Below, piece after piece: positions 1-9,092 of a stretch of DNA of 64,000 nt (position 1 is its first letter; every line of letters begins with the position of its first letter). The notes under the pieces are model-generated. The model was not told the DNA's origin and did no database searches. It saw only the letters and a program-made list of their open reading frames with translations. The position numbers and the translations under genes are program-made. The DNA comes from Streptococcus sp. LYSM12 (GTDB taxonomy: Bacteria > Bacillota > Bacilli > Lactobacillales > Streptococcaceae): NCBI RefSeq assembly GCF_004569635.1, contig NZ_SPOZ01000001.1, forward strand, positions 62,001 through 126,000, given 5' to 3'.

Positions 1-1
1 G

Positions 2-82
2 GCGGCCTCAGGCTATTCGACTTATCGAGCGATTAAGCAGGCAAAAGAACAGGGAAAAGGGGTGATTTCTCTTGGAAGATAA
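2..82 (+). CDS. UPF0223 family protein (3' end only)
   Basis: Only the last 26 codons are inside the window; they end at a TAA at 80-82. The residues SGYSTYRAIKQAKEQGKG resemble the conserved C-terminal tail of the UPF0223 family, a small uncharacterised Firmicutes protein often encoded just before an inositol-monophosphatase-family gene. The stop overlaps the TTG start of the next gene, which points to translational coupling. The function is unknown. The family call rests on this tail and the neighbourhood only. Confidence 0.6.
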   Translation, partial: AASGYSTYRAIKQAKEQGKGVISLGR

Positions 83-830
83 GTACCGATTTGCAAAAGA
101 GATTGTCCTTGAAGCTGGAGCGTTTTTAAGACAGCACCTGCATGATGATTTGGAAATTAAAGAAAAGGGGCATTTTACAGATTTAGTAACCCAGTTGGAT
201 AAGGCTGTTCAAGATCATTTGACGGACCGCATTTTGACACGCTATCCAGCAGATAGCATTTTAGGAGAAGAAAGTCCCGAACACCAGCCACTTGGTCAAG
301 GGAGGGTATGGGTCATTGATCCCATTGACGGAACGACTAATTTTATTGTTCAACAAGCAGATTTTGCAGTCTTGCTGGCTTATTTTGAAAATGGCCTAGG
401 GCGGTTTGGTCTTATTTATGATGTGATAGCAGATAAACTTTATCATGGTGGTGGTGATTTTCCAGTCTATGAAAATGAACGTCTCTTGTCTCCTTTTCAA
501 AGTAAGTCCTTAAAAGAGGGCTTGGTCGGCCTCAATGCGGGGCTTTATGCACAGAATTATGCTGGCTTGGCAGATTTCGCAGATCAGACCTTGGGAACTC
601 GCTCTATCGGTAGCGCAGGCATTAGTTTTTCCCATGTCTTAACAGGACGCTTGCTGGCTCAGGCTTCTTATATCTATCCTTGGGACTACGCCGCAGCGAG
701 CATTTTGGGTGAGAAATTAGGCTATACCTTAATGACAACCAGGGGTGAAAAACCAGCATTTTATGGTCGGGAATATGTGATGCTTGTTCCTACTGAAAAA
801 ATAAGAGAAATAAAAGGATATTTACAGTGA
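72..830 (+). CDS. Inositol monophosphatase family phosphatase (SuhB-like)
   Basis: A Mg2+-dependent sugar/inositol phosphatase of the IMPase/FBPase superfamily, cytosolic. The metal-binding signatures are visible: GEES near residue 65, DPIDGTTNF near residue 84 (the three-Asp metal site) and WDYAAASILGEKLG near residue 204. The 252-residue length is normal for the family. The start is TTG at 72, supported by AGGGGTGAT about 6 nt upstream; there is no better ATG. It overlaps the UPF0223 stop upstream and the rsmF start downstream (GTGA), so the three form one coupled operon. The true substrate cannot be read from sequence; bacterial relatives act on inositol phosphates, NADP or sugar phosphates. 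Confidence 0.85.
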   Translation: MEDKYRFAKEIVLEAGAFLRQHLHDDLEIKEKGHFTDLVTQLDKAVQDHLTDRILTRYPADSILGEESPEHQPLGQGRVWVIDPIDGTTNFIVQQADFAVLLAYFENGLGRFGLIYDVIADKLYHGGGDFPVYENERLLSPFQSKSLKEGLVGLNAGLYAQNYAGLADFADQTLGTRSIGSAGISFSHVLTGRLLAQASYIYPWDYAAASILGEKLGYTLMTTRGEKPAFYGREYVMLVPTEKIREIKGYLQ

Positions 831-2137
831 GGTCATTACCAGCCGAATTTAAAGAGAAATATGAACACTTGCTGGGTGCAGAAGCACCAGCCTTTTTTGA
901 GAGCTTTCAAGAACCAGCAGTAGCAGGTTTTCGGGTCAATCCCCTAAAGGAAAACCAACAGTCGTTTGGGCAAAAGATTGAAAATATGCCCTGGTCTTAC
1001 TATGGAAAGATTTCTGGTAAGTCAGTAGCGCATGTCACAGGTTTGCTCTATTCACAAGAACCAGCAGCTCAAATCGTAGGTCAAGTTGCAGCACCGACTG
1101 CTGGCATGAAGGTGCTAGATTTGGCTGCGGCTCCTGGTGGCAAGTCCACCCACCTCCTTTCCTATTTGGACAATACAGGTATCCTAGTTAGCAATGAAAT
1201 TTCAAAGAAACGTTCGAAAATCTTAGTCGAAAATCTTGAACGCTTTGGGGCGCGCAATGTTCTTGTGACCAATGAAACACCTGAGCGTTTAGCCAAGGTG
1301 TTTGCAGGTTATTTTGATATGATCGTCCTGGATGCTCCTTGTTCGGGTGAGGGGATGTTTCGTAAGGATCCAGCAGCCATGGAGTACTGGTCAAAAGCCT
1401 ATCCAAGTGAATGTGCCGTTTTGCAAAAGGAAATTCTAACTTCTGCTATGGAGATGCTTGCTCCCAATGGACAGTTGATTTATTCAACCTGTACCTGGGC
1501 GCCAGAAGAAAATGAGGCAATCGTTCACTGGCTTTTGGCCAATTATGAGGTAGAACTACTGGATATTCCCAAAATCAATGGGATGGTAGAAGGAATTCAT
1601 CTGCCACAAACAGCCCGCATGTATCCGCATCGTTTTATGGGAGAGGGGCAATTTGTTGCGAAATTTGGCTATAAGGGTGAAGCGCAAGCAAGCAGGAAAA
1701 GTAGGGGAAATAAGTCCAATCTTAGTCGAGAACAAAGTCAATTATGGCAGGAGTTTTCGAAAACGAATCTCAACTTTCAAGCAGACGGTATCTTGCAAGT
1801 CTTTGGTGAAGAGCTCTATCTATTGCCTCAGGGCTTGCCCGATGTTGCTAAGGTTAGGATTGCCCGCAATGGACTGCATCTGGGAACCTTTAAGAAGAAA
1901 CGTTTTGAGCCAAGCTTTGCCTTGGGCTTAGCCCTAAAGAGTGGAGAAGTAAGGCGAAGAGTAGAGATTTCAGAAGAAGAATTTACACGGTATGTAGCTG
2001 GACAGACGATTGCAGTATCAAAGGATTTGCCCAAGGGCTGGTATCAAGTTGTCATTGCTGGAAATGGTCTTGGTTTTGCCAAAGTTGTCTCAGGAACGCT
2101 TAAAAATGCCTTTCCAAAGGGTCTCAGATTTTCCTAG
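827..2137 (+). CDS. rsmF: 16S rRNA (cytosine-C5) methyltransferase, RsmF/RsmB family
   Basis: A SAM-dependent RNA m5C methyltransferase of the NOL1/NOP2/sun family. The SAM loop DLAAAPGGKST lies near residue 98. Motif IV DAPCSGEGMFRKDP lies near residue 168, and motif VI YSTCTWAPEENE near residue 219. The Cys of PCSG and the Cys of STCT are the release and catalytic cysteines of the family. A C-terminal extension of about 150 residues (from about 290) corresponds to the RsmF C-terminal/PUA-like region. The GTG start overlaps the previous TGA. The target position on 16S rRNA is inferred from the family, not seen. Confidence 0.85.
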   Translation: MRSLPAEFKEKYEHLLGAEAPAFFESFQEPAVAGFRVNPLKENQQSFGQKIENMPWSYYGKISGKSVAHVTGLLYSQEPAAQIVGQVAAPTAGMKVLDLAAAPGGKSTHLLSYLDNTGILVSNEISKKRSKILVENLERFGARNVLVTNETPERLAKVFAGYFDMIVLDAPCSGEGMFRKDPAAMEYWSKAYPSECAVLQKEILTSAMEMLAPNGQLIYSTCTWAPEENEAIVHWLLANYEVELLDIPKINGMVEGIHLPQTARMYPHRFMGEGQFVAKFGYKGEAQASRKSRGNKSNLSREQSQLWQEFSKTNLNFQADGILQVFGEELYLLPQGLPDVAKVRIARNGLHLGTFKKKRFEPSFALGLALKSGEVRRRVEISEEEFTRYVAGQTIAVSKDLPKGWYQVVIAGNGLGFAKVVSGTLKNAFPKGLRFS

Positions 2138-2321
2138 CACCTATCAACAGTCTACGGCTAAACTGTTGGTAGAAATCAAATAAGACAAACGAAGTCTGTG
2201 CCTTATTTATTGGCAGTGGTTAGCTGGTTATTCATCCCATTTCATTTGTGGCTAACCCAACTATCTTCACTGGGACCTCATAACGAAGTTGTGAGATCGT
2301 CTATTTTGTCTAGGAGTTGCT

Positions 2322-2580
2322 TCGGGAGTGGGAAAGAACTCAAAACACATAAGAAAGCGTTTGTTTTTGACCTTATTTCCTGCATTCTAGTTTCGGGCTG
2401 AGCCGGTCTATTCCCAGACCATTTCACTCCCCCCCGCATAGTCAACAGTCAGAGTAGTGACTCTTGGAAGTTGGAAATGAAGCGAACGCGCTCGCATCAG
2501 TCGTAGAGGTCAGATGTGGAGTGGGAAACAGGAACAAATATGAGTAAAAAGCTCCAGTGGAGCTTTTTAGCCTGCTCCCT
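2322..2580 (+). repeat. Dispersed ~260-bp repeat, copy 1
   Basis: This block begins GGGAGTGGGAAAGAACTCAA and ends just after a GCTCCAGTGGAGC hairpin. It matches the reverse complement of 15699-15957 at high identity over its length. In the second copy an internal segment forms a hairpin (CCAACAGTCA...TGACTGTTGG); here one arm is eroded. Neither copy has an open frame, so it may be a structured RNA tail or a non-autonomous element. The function is unknown. Confidence 0.75.
2546..2568 (+). terminator. Terminator-like perfect hairpin in repeat
   Basis: AAAAAGCTCCA and TGGAGCTTTTT form an 11-bp perfect stem with a one-base centre, ending in a T run on either strand. It is a bidirectional intrinsic-terminator shape inside the dispersed repeat. 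The same hairpin with small changes recurs at about 3178-3196 and at about 15716-15735. Confidence 0.5.
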
Positions 2581-2825
2581 GAAAAAGAGCAGCAGTTCAT
2601 TTCCAATCTTCAAGGCCATGATAGCCATTGAAGTTATCAACCACTGCGTCAACGTCATTCGGTTCATAAAGTTAGAAAGCTCGGAAAAAGAGCCGTTGCA
2701 AATTTTATTTGCTCCAAAGGCATAGTATATCTTTGGAGCTGTGGCTACCTTTAGGTGTAGTTTTTCCTAGAACTTTAAGTTCTGCGTCAAAACTCCTATT
2801 TTGCTTTGCTCGTTTAACGCCCTCG

Positions 2826-3070
2826 TATCTTGTGTAATTGAACACGCCCTAAACTCTGTGCGAAAAAGATAAATTTTCCTAGAAACTAATGTTTCTTCGT
2901 CAAATTTCCTATTTTCGCTTTGAGTTCTTTACGGGCTTTGTATCTTGTGTAACTGAACTTGGGCTAAAAGCTCGGAAAAAAGATAAATACTCCTAGAAGC
3001 AAAAGCTTCTTCGTCGTATTTCCTATTTTCGCTTTGAGTTCTTTACGGGCTTTGTATCTTGTGTAACTGA
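2826..3070. repeat. Tandem degenerate ~115-bp repeats
   Basis: TATCTTGTGTAA recurs at 2826, 2941 and 3055, a period of 114-115 bp. Between the anchors run conserved words: ACTGAACTTGGGCTAAA, CTCGGAAAAAAGATAAA, TCCTAGAA and TTCGCTTTGAGTTCTTTACG. Related but more diverged text occurs at about 62660-62850. There is no coding signal. Confidence 0.7.
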
Positions 3071-3313
3071 ACTTGGGCTAAAAGCTCGGAAAAAAGAGAC
3101 GAAGCCGCTGCAAATTTTATTTGCCTACGGATACGGCTACCTTTAGGTATAAATATTCCTAGGAAGTAGGCTGAAAACCTCCACTGGAGCTTTTCACTCG
3201 TCGTATTTCCTATTTTTACCGTAGCTGTTGCAGGCTGTGCCTGCTTTACAGATACGGATGCCCTTTGGGTACATTCGCTTTTTACACGTCCTCGTATCTT
3301 AGTTAGAAATACT

Positions 3314-3342
3314 TTGCAACTTGTGATGTTATATGATATAGT
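3314..3342 (+). promoter_or_regulatory. Sigma-A promoter upstream of pstS
   Basis: A -35 TTGCAA (3314-3319), a 17-nt spacer and a -10 TATAGT (3337-3342) preceded by TGA, an extended -10. It lies about 90 nt upstream of pstS and reads into the pst operon. Confidence 0.65.
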
Positions 3343-3349
3343 GGAAATG

Positions 3350-3376
3350 TGTAAAATTCTTGTAAATAGGTTGTAA
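3350..3376 (+). promoter_or_regulatory. PhoP-like box: three TGTAA repeats at 11-bp spacing
   Basis: TGTAA occurs at 3350, 3361 and 3372, exactly 11 bp apart, so the half sites lie on one face of the helix. PhoP/PnpR-type response regulators of Gram-positives bind direct repeats of this kind. A -10-like TACATA at 3393-3398 lies 16 nt after the last TTGTAA, so the box could activate a second, phosphate-responsive start. A 7-bp inverted repeat (TGTAATG...CATTACA) overlaps the last half site. Binding is inferred. Confidence 0.5.
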
Positions 3377-3433
3377 TGTTTATGAAGACCATTACATAGA
3401 AGAACACGTAAAAATGTAAAGGAAAAATGAAAA

Positions 3434-4303
3434 ATGAAACAAAAACGTAGGCTTGGCATACTCGTTGCCTGTCTTTTAGCGAGCCTTAGTTTATCTGCTT
3501 GTGCTTCATGGATTGACCGTGGAGAATCGATTACAGCAGTCGGATCAACTGCCCTTCAACCTTTGGTAGAAGCTGCAGCAGATGAATTTGGGATTGAAAA
3601 CCAAGGCAAGACCATCAATGTTCAAGGGGGCGGTTCTGGTACAGGATTATCACAAGTCCAGTCAGGAGCTGTTCAGATTGGCAATAGCGATGTCTTTGCC
3701 GAAGAAAAATCTGGGATTGATGCAGATAGATTGGTTGATTACCAGGTCGCTGTAGCAGGTATTGCAGTGATTGCCAACAAAGAGGTCAATGTTCAAGATA
3801 TCAGTCTCGAACAATTAAAAAAGATTTTTAAGGGCGAAGTGACCAACTGGAAAGAGCTGGGTGGAAAAGATTTAGACATTTCCATTATCAACCGTGCGGT
3901 GGGTTCTGGCTCTCGAGCAACCTTTGATACGGTGGTTATGAAAGGGGAAGAAGCGACCCAGAGCTTGGAGCAGGATTCAAACGGAATGGTGAAATCCATC
4001 GTGTCTCAAACACCAGGTGCTATTTCTTATCTTGCCTTTTCCTACGTTGATGATTCGGTCAGAACGATTCAGTTAAATGGATTTGAGCCAACTATGGATA
4101 ATGTTGTGACCAATGACTGGCCGATTTGGTCTTATGAACATATGTATACCATGGGTGAGGCAACTGGCCTTGAAAAAGAATTTATAGACTATGTCATGTC
4201 TGACAAGGTTCAAAAAGGAATTGTCCTGGATATGGGGTATATTCCAGTTAATGATATGAAAGTCACAAAGAGTGCAGATGGTATAGTCAAGGAGATAAAG
4301 TAA
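3434..4303 (+). CDS. pstS: Phosphate ABC transporter substrate-binding lipoprotein PstS
   Basis: The extracellular phosphate-binding lipoprotein that delivers Pi to PstCA. It has a lipoprotein signal peptide with lipobox LSAC and lipidated Cys23. The Pi-binding loops are visible: GSTALQPL near residue 36, GGGSGTG near residue 65 and [11 protein letters not shown] near residue 156. The 289-residue length fits streptococcal PstS. The stop lies 2 nt before pstC, with the pstC ribosome binding site (AAGGAG) inside the end of this gene. It is first in the pstS-C-A-B1-B2-phoU operon and is expected to be induced by phosphate limitation through the box upstream. Confidence 0.95.
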   Translation: MKQKRRLGILVACLLASLSLSACASWIDRGESITAVGSTALQPLVEAAADEFGIENQGKTINVQGGGSGTGLSQVQSGAVQIGNSDVFAEEKSGIDADRLVDYQVAVAGIAVIANKEVNVQDISLEQLKKIFKGEVTNWKELGGKDLDISIINRAVGSGSRATFDTVVMKGEEATQSLEQDSNGMVKSIVSQTPGAISYLAFSYVDDSVRTIQLNGFEPTMDNVVTNDWPIWSYEHMYTMGEATGLEKEFIDYVMSDKVQKGIVLDMGYIPVNDMKVTKSADGIVKEIK

Positions 4304-4305
4304 GT

Positions 4306-5223
4306 ATGAAAAATAAAGAACTTGCAAAAGAATTGCTCACTCCTTCCAAAAATTCTCGTCTAGAGATATTTGGAAAGAGTATCACCTTTCTCTGCCTAGC
4401 CTTAATCGTTTTCATCGTGGCTATGATTTTACTCTTTGTCGCACAACGAGGTTTATCTACTTTCTTTGTGAATGGGATTAACATTTTTGAATTTTTATTT
4501 GGGAGTGTCTGGAAGCCAGCCATTAAGTCTTTCGGTGCTTTTCCAATGATTGCTGGCTCATTCATCGTGACTATTTTATCTGCGATTATTGCGACACCTT
4601 TTGCGATTGGAGCAGCAGTTTTTATGACGGAAGTATCCCCTAAGTATGGGGCAAAAATCTTGCAACCCGTTATTGAGCTGTTGGTCGGAATTCCGTCGGT
4701 TGTCTATGGATTTATCGGTTTGCAGGTTGTGGTACCCTTTGTCCGCTCAATCTTTGGTGGAACGGGTTTTGGTATCTTATCAGGGGTATTTGTCCTTTTT
4801 GTTATGATTTTGCCGACCGTAACCTTTATGACTGTTGATAGCTTGCGGGCTGTACCTCGTCATTACCGTGAAGCCAGTCTTGCTATGGGAGCTACTCGCT
4901 GGCAAACCATTTGGCGGGTGACGCTTCATGCGGCCAAGTCTGGTATTTTCACCGCAGTGATTTTTGGAATGGCAAGAGCCTTTGGTGAAGCTCTTGCGAT
5001 TCAAATGGTCGTTGGAAATTCAGCTGTTGTCCCAACTTCTCTGACTACTCCAGCAGCTACTTTGACATCTGTCTTGACCATGGGAATAGGAAATACTGTT
5101 ATGGGAACTGTACAGAATAACGTTCTCTGGTCATTGGCTCTCGTCTTATTATTGATGAGCCTAGTCTTTAATTTAATTATGAAATTTATTACGAGAGAGA
5201 GGAAGAGAAACTATGCACGCTAA
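4306..5223 (+). CDS. pstC: Phosphate ABC transporter permease PstC
   Basis: One of the two integral-membrane subunits of the high-affinity Pi importer. Six hydrophobic segments are visible, the first at about residues 25-47. The EAA-type cytoplasmic loop REASLAMGATRWQTIWRVTL (about residues 188-207) contacts PstB, and GMARAFGEALAIQMVVGN follows it. The 305-residue length is normal. The start ATG lies 2 nt after the pstS stop with AAGGAG upstream. The last 11 nt overlap pstA, so the two permeases are coupled. Confidence 0.93.
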   Translation: MKNKELAKELLTPSKNSRLEIFGKSITFLCLALIVFIVAMILLFVAQRGLSTFFVNGINIFEFLFGSVWKPAIKSFGAFPMIAGSFIVTILSAIIATPFAIGAAVFMTEVSPKYGAKILQPVIELLVGIPSVVYGFIGLQVVVPFVRSIFGGTGFGILSGVFVLFVMILPTVTFMTVDSLRAVPRHYREASLAMGATRWQTIWRVTLHAAKSGIFTAVIFGMARAFGEALAIQMVVGNSAVVPTSLTTPAATLTSVLTMGIGNTVMGTVQNNVLWSLALVLLLMSLVFNLIMKFITRERKRNYAR

Positions 5224-6106
5224 AAAAATGGATAAATTAGCGACTGGGATCTTGTATTCGATTGCAGGCATCATCGTTGCAATCTTGACATCCCTCATTC
5301 TCTATATCTTATTGCGAGGTCTACCACATATCAACTGGTCATTCTTGACGGGAAAATCTTCTTCCCATAAAGCAGGTGGGGGAATTGGGATTCAGCTTTA
5401 CAATTCTTTTTTCCTACTCGTGGTGACAATCCTGATTTCTGTACCGCTTTCTACTGGGGCAGGTATCTATCTAGCGGAGTACGCTAAGAAAGGTCGCTTG
5501 ACCAACTTTATTCGAACTTGCATTGAGATTTTATCTTCGTTGCCGTCTGTCGTTGTTGGTTTGTTTGGTTACTTGATTTTCGTGGTTCAGTTCCAGTATG
5601 GATTTTCGATTTTATCGGGAGCTTTGGCGCTGACGGTCTTTAACTTACCACAAATGACACGCAATGTTGAAGATAGTCTTCGCCATGTCCATCATACCCA
5701 GCGTGAGGCCGGTCTCGCTCTTGGAATTTCTCGTTGGGAAACAGTCGTGCATGTGGTCATTCCAGAAGCTCTTCCAGGGATTGTGACAGGGATTGTCCTT
5801 GCGTCTGGTCGAATATTTGGGGAAGCAGCAGCTTTGATTTATACAGCAGGTCAATCCGCACCAGCCCTCGATTGGTCTAATTGGAACCCGCTTAGTGTCA
5901 CTAGTCCGATTTCGATTTTTCGTCAGTCAGAAACGCTTGCAGTTCATATCTGGAAAGTTAACAGCGAAGGAACGATTCCGGACGCAACTCAGGTTTCTGC
6001 TGGTAGTGCAGCTATTCTCTTGATTTTCATCTTGATTTTCAACCTATCTGCACGCTATATTGGTAAGAAATTGCATACGAAATTGACATCTGCAGCCCTG
6101 AATTAG
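5213..6106 (+). CDS. pstA: Phosphate ABC transporter permease PstA
   Basis: The second membrane subunit of the Pi importer. It has an N-terminal transmembrane helix at about residues 13-36 and further helices to about residue 290. The EAA loop is [20 protein letters not shown] (about residues 163-182), followed by [16 protein letters not shown]. The start overlaps pstC by 11 nt and has a GAGGAAGAG ribosome binding site. The order C-A-B-B-phoU is standard for streptococci. Confidence 0.93.
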   Translation: MHAKKMDKLATGILYSIAGIIVAILTSLILYILLRGLPHINWSFLTGKSSSHKAGGGIGIQLYNSFFLLVVTILISVPLSTGAGIYLAEYAKKGRLTNFIRTCIEILSSLPSVVVGLFGYLIFVVQFQYGFSILSGALALTVFNLPQMTRNVEDSLRHVHHTQREAGLALGISRWETVVHVVIPEALPGIVTGIVLASGRIFGEAAALIYTAGQSAPALDWSNWNPLSVTSPISIFRQSETLAVHIWKVNSEGTIPDATQVSAGSAAILLIFILIFNLSARYIGKKLHTKLTSAALN

Positions 6107-6116
6107 AGGAGAGAAA

Positions 6117-6920
6117 ATGGCAGAATATAATTGGAATGAAAAGCATATCATCGCCTTTCCGCAGGAGAAAATTGCCTTAGAAACAAAGGATTTACATGTC
6201 TACTATGGCGGTAAAGAATCCATTAAGGGAATTGATATGCAGTTTGAAAAAAATAAAATTACAGCCTTGATTGGTCCGTCAGGTTCTGGGAAGTCAACCT
6301 ATTTGCGGAGTTTGAATCGGATGAATGATACGATTGATATCGCTAAGGTGACAGGAGAAATTCTCTATGAGGGAGTAGATGTTAATCGTCCTGAGATTAA
6401 TGTCTATGCCATGCGTAAGCATATTGGTATGGTCTTCCAACGTCCCAATCCTTTTGCAAAGTCTATTTACCGCAATATTACCTTTGCTCATGAACGTGCG
6501 GGTGTAAAGGATAAAAAAGTCTTAGATGAGATTGTTGAAACATCTCTCAAGCAAGCAGCACTCTGGGATCAGGTTAAAGACGATCTCCACAAGTCAGCCT
6601 TGACCCTATCAGGTGGACAGCAGCAGCGTTTATGTATCGCGCGAGCGATTGCAGTTAAGCCTGAAATTTTGCTCATGGACGAGCCTGCATCAGCACTTGA
6701 TCCGATTGCGACGATGCAGCTGGAAGAAACGATGTTTGAATTGAAAAAGAATTACACGATTATCATCGTAACCCACAATATGCAACAAGCAGCTCGTGCG
6801 AGTGACTATACAGCTTTCTTTTACTTGGGAGATTTGATTGAGTATGATAAGACAGCCAATATCTTCCAAAATGCCAAGCTACAATCAACCAGTGACTATG
6901 TGTCAGGACACTTTGGATAG
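6117..6920 (+). CDS. pstB1: Phosphate ABC transporter ATPase PstB (first copy)
   Basis: The ATPase that energises PstCA. Walker A is GPSGSGKST (about residues 59-67), the signature is LSGGQQQR and Walker B is [13 protein letters not shown]; the switch His is in [13 protein letters not shown]. It has an N-terminal extension of about 20 residues compared with the second copy. RBS GAGGAGAG precedes the ATG. Two adjacent pstB genes are usual in streptococci; which one dominates in the complex cannot be told from sequence. Confidence 0.93.
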   Translation: MAEYNWNEKHIIAFPQEKIALETKDLHVYYGGKESIKGIDMQFEKNKITALIGPSGSGKSTYLRSLNRMNDTIDIAKVTGEILYEGVDVNRPEINVYAMRKHIGMVFQRPNPFAKSIYRNITFAHERAGVKDKKVLDEIVETSLKQAALWDQVKDDLHKSALTLSGGQQQRLCIARAIAVKPEILLMDEPASALDPIATMQLEETMFELKKNYTIIIVTHNMQQAARASDYTAFFYLGDLIEYDKTANIFQNAKLQSTSDYVSGHFG

Positions 6921-6929
6921 AGAGGAACT

Positions 6930-7691
6930 TTGATGACAGCACCGATTTTACAAGTCAAAGACTTGTCTGTTTACTATAATAAGAAAAAGGCCTTGAACAA
7001 TGTTTCCGTCGATTTTTATCCGAATGAAATCACCGCTCTAATTGGTCCGTCAGGTTCTGGAAAATCAACTCTTTTGCGTTCTATTAACCGTATGGGAGAT
7101 TTGAACCCAGAGGTAACCTTGACAGGAGCGATTGATTACAATGGTCGAAACATCTATAGCCCACGTACGGATACGGTTGATTTGCGCAAAGAGATTGGGA
7201 TGGTTTTCCAACAGCCCAATCCTTTCCCAATGACGATTTATGAAAATGTTGTCTATGGCTTACGAATCAATGGCATTAAGGACAAGCATGTCTTAGATGA
7301 AGCAGTGGAGAAATCTTTGATAAGCGCTTCAATCTGGGACGAAGTTAAGGACCGCTTGAATGATTCAGCACTTGGTTTATCAGGTGGTCAGCAGCAGCGG
7401 GTTTGTGTGGCAAGGGTTCTTGCAACCAGTCCTAAAATTATCCTTCTTGATGAGCCAACGTCAGCCCTCGACCCGATTTCAGCGGGAAAAATTGAAGACA
7501 CCTTGTATGGTCTAAAAGACAAGTACACCATAGTGTTGGTAACTCGCTCGATGCAACAAGCTTCACGGATTTCAGATCGCACAGGCTTCTTCTTAGACGG
7601 GAATTTGATTGAGTATAATAGGACCAAGGAAGTTTTCTTAAATCCTCGTCATAAAGAAACTGAGGACTATATCACAGGAAAATTTGGATAA
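6930..7691 (+). CDS. pstB2: Phosphate ABC transporter ATPase PstB (second copy)
   Basis: A paralogue of the preceding ATPase. Walker A is GPSGSGKST, the signature LSGGQQQR, and Walker [14 protein letters not shown]. The H-loop position reads [13 protein letters not shown], so the switch His seen in pstB1 (VTHNMQQ) is Arg here. This is a visible difference that could make the two ATPases catalytically unequal if they pair as a heterodimer. The ORF opens with ATG ATG; the first is used here, and RBS AGAGGAAC lies just upstream. Confidence 0.92.
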   Translation: MMTAPILQVKDLSVYYNKKKALNNVSVDFYPNEITALIGPSGSGKSTLLRSINRMGDLNPEVTLTGAIDYNGRNIYSPRTDTVDLRKEIGMVFQQPNPFPMTIYENVVYGLRINGIKDKHVLDEAVEKSLISASIWDEVKDRLNDSALGLSGGQQQRVCVARVLATSPKIILLDEPTSALDPISAGKIEDTLYGLKDKYTIVLVTRSMQQASRISDRTGFFLDGNLIEYNRTKEVFLNPRHKETEDYITGKFG

Positions 7692-7709
7692 TAAAAAGGA
7701 ACGATAACT

Positions 7710-8366
7710 ATGTTAAGAACACAATTTGAAGAAGAACTAGATAAATTGCACAATCAGTTTTACGCTATGGGAAATGAGGTGCTTGGGCAAATCAACAATA
7801 CTGTACAAGCTTTCATCACGCATGATCGTGAATTGGCCAAAGAAGTCATTGAATCAGATGCTAAAATCAATGCTTTTGAAATCAAGCTAGAGAAAAAATC
7901 TCTAGAAATCATCGCCTTGCAACAGCCTGTATCAACTGATTTACGCACCGTGATTACCGTCTTAAAAGCTACCAACGATCTGGAGCGCATGGGTGATCAT
8001 GCAGTATCGATTGCGGAAGCGGCTATCCGTATGAAAGGAGAAGTCCGTATCCAAGTCGTTGAAGCAGAAATTAAGAAAATGGGACGTGAGGTCCGTAAAT
8101 TGGTCGAAGCAGCATTGGAGTTATACCTTAATGGTGGTGACACAGAGCAGGCCTATGAGCTAGCAGCCCATGATGAGATTATCAATCAATATTACGATGC
8201 TATTCAAGATTTGGCGACTGAGGAAATCAAGAAAAATCCAGATGCCTTGATTGCTGGACGGGATTACTTCCAAGTCATCTCCTATCTTGAACGTATTGGG
8301 GATTATGCCAAAAATATTTGTGAATGGGTCGTTTATCTTCGCACAGGAAACATCACAGAATTATAA
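7710..8366 (+). CDS. phoU: Phosphate signalling/transport regulator PhoU
   Basis: A cytosolic all-helical protein with two PhoU repeats. The metal-binding helix motifs DLERMGDHAVSIAE (about residue 92) and YLERIGDYAKNICEW (about residue 191) are conserved. PhoU dampens Pst transport and links it to the PhoR/PnpS kinase when phosphate is plentiful. The length of 218 is typical. It is the last gene of the pst operon, followed by an intrinsic terminator. No phoR/pnpS kinase is in the window. Confidence 0.93.
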   Translation: MLRTQFEEELDKLHNQFYAMGNEVLGQINNTVQAFITHDRELAKEVIESDAKINAFEIKLEKKSLEIIALQQPVSTDLRTVITVLKATNDLERMGDHAVSIAEAAIRMKGEVRIQVVEAEIKKMGREVRKLVEAALELYLNGGDTEQAYELAAHDEIINQYYDAIQDLATEEIKKNPDALIAGRDYFQVISYLERIGDYAKNICEWVVYLRTGNITEL

Positions 8367-8375
8367 AAAGAATGG

Positions 8376-8411
8376 AAAAAGTCGCTAGAATTGTATTTCT
8401 AACGGCTTTTT
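8376..8411 (+). terminator. pst operon terminator
   Basis: AAAAAGTCGCTAGAA pairs with TTCTAACGGCTTTTT (two G-U or mismatch positions) and is followed by T7. It starts 10 nt after the phoU stop. Confidence 0.75.
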
Positions 8412-9060
8412 TTCATATATAGGTAGTAGAAATAGAGCTTTTGGTTTCCTTTAAGTTTATTGGGGTAGAATAGGTAGTGTAGTCTTTTAGTTTGCTTTTA
8501 GTACGAAGCAACGAGCTGCAGGCTATACTAGAGTATGGTAAAGCGAGTGAACGAAGTAAATAATACTTAACTAATTTCAAAAATAGCGAATTTTTAAACT
8601 AGTTTTCAAGAGAAAGCGAACGTAGTGAGCTAAAAGACTACTTCTGCAGTAGTAGTATCCCCAGCAATAAATACCTTGTTGCTGAGGACAGGATTTTCGA
8701 GACCTTAAGCTCGAAAATTAGGAACAAAACACCGTATCTGTCCGCATAACTTAAGGAAGTAGTAAGAACTGCTAATGTTGATTTTAAATGAGTATAAAAG
8801 ATAAACGAAATGACTATAGAATGATTGTAATGTGATTCCATCAACTATTTTTTTGGTGGGGAATTGAATAGTCTTTGAGAGCTGTTATCGAGAGCTTGCC
8901 ACTTATCTTCCAGCAATTTAGTGGCTTGTGTGAGCTTATTTGTATTCGCATTACCTAAGGAACATTTAATCAGTAGATAGAAGATTTTGTAGCTGTTGAG
9001 TATTGATGAATAGTAACAATAGTAAAGATTGCTACTGGTTTAGAATGTTTCCTAATTTCG
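8412..9060. other. Intergenic region before ciaR: MITE variant plus decayed sequence
   Basis: About 650 bp. It holds a long variant of the IS630-type MITE (8479-8642). On the minus strand about 42 codons from 8974 to a TAG at 8845 read like the tail of a protein (…TNKLTQATKLLEDKWQALDN…) but have no start and a stop directly upstream. This may be a gene remnant; I do not recognise it. The rest shows nothing I can support. Confidence 0.5.
8479..8642. repeat. IS630-type MITE, long variant
   Basis: The left end GTAGTCTTTTAGTTTGC and right end AGCTAAAAGACTAC are inverted copies, and the internal words GAGCTGCAGGCT and GAGTGAACGAAGTAA match the other copies. About 55 bp of extra sequence lies in the right half, so this is either an insertion or a subfamily. 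Confidence 0.6.
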
Positions 9061-9061
9061 T

Positions 9062-9067
9062 GATATA
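9062..9067 (+). promoter_or_regulatory. -10 element of the ciaRH promoter
   Basis: TATAAT preceded by TGA (extended -10) lies about 25 nt before the ciaR ATG, with GGGGAGA as RBS between. No good -35 at 17 nt (TAGAAT), and I see no TTTAAG-N5-TTTAAG CiaR box here. Confidence 0.5.
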
Positions 9068-9092
9068 ATAGATAGTGTAGGGGAGATTAAAA

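Larger units (their letters stand above)
2138..3300. other. Repeat-rich intergenic region, no gene supported
   Basis: About 1.2 kb without a credible gene. It contains a roughly 260-bp block that recurs inverted at 15.7-15.95 kb, a palindromic hairpin at 2546-2568, a motif around 2640-2675 shared with about 15.55 kb and 32.56 kb, and a degenerate tandem array of about 115-bp units (2826-3060). The short open frames here (2198-2401, 2516-2725, 3043-3459 minus) run through the repeats, lack ribosome binding sites and show no recognisable protein. Confidence 0.75.

Noticed and set aside
2429-2435. C7 run near 2.43 kb as a phase-variable tract
   Set aside because: It lies in a noncoding repeat; the other copy has an interrupted run, and no promoter or gene depends on it.
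2198-2725. Small plus-strand open frames in the repeat region
   Set aside because: They lie in the dispersed noncoding repeat whose other copy does not keep them open.
9000-9092. CiaR autoregulatory box upstream of ciaR
   Set aside because: No TTTAAG-N5-TTTAAG pattern found here or elsewhere in the window; single TTTAAG words only.
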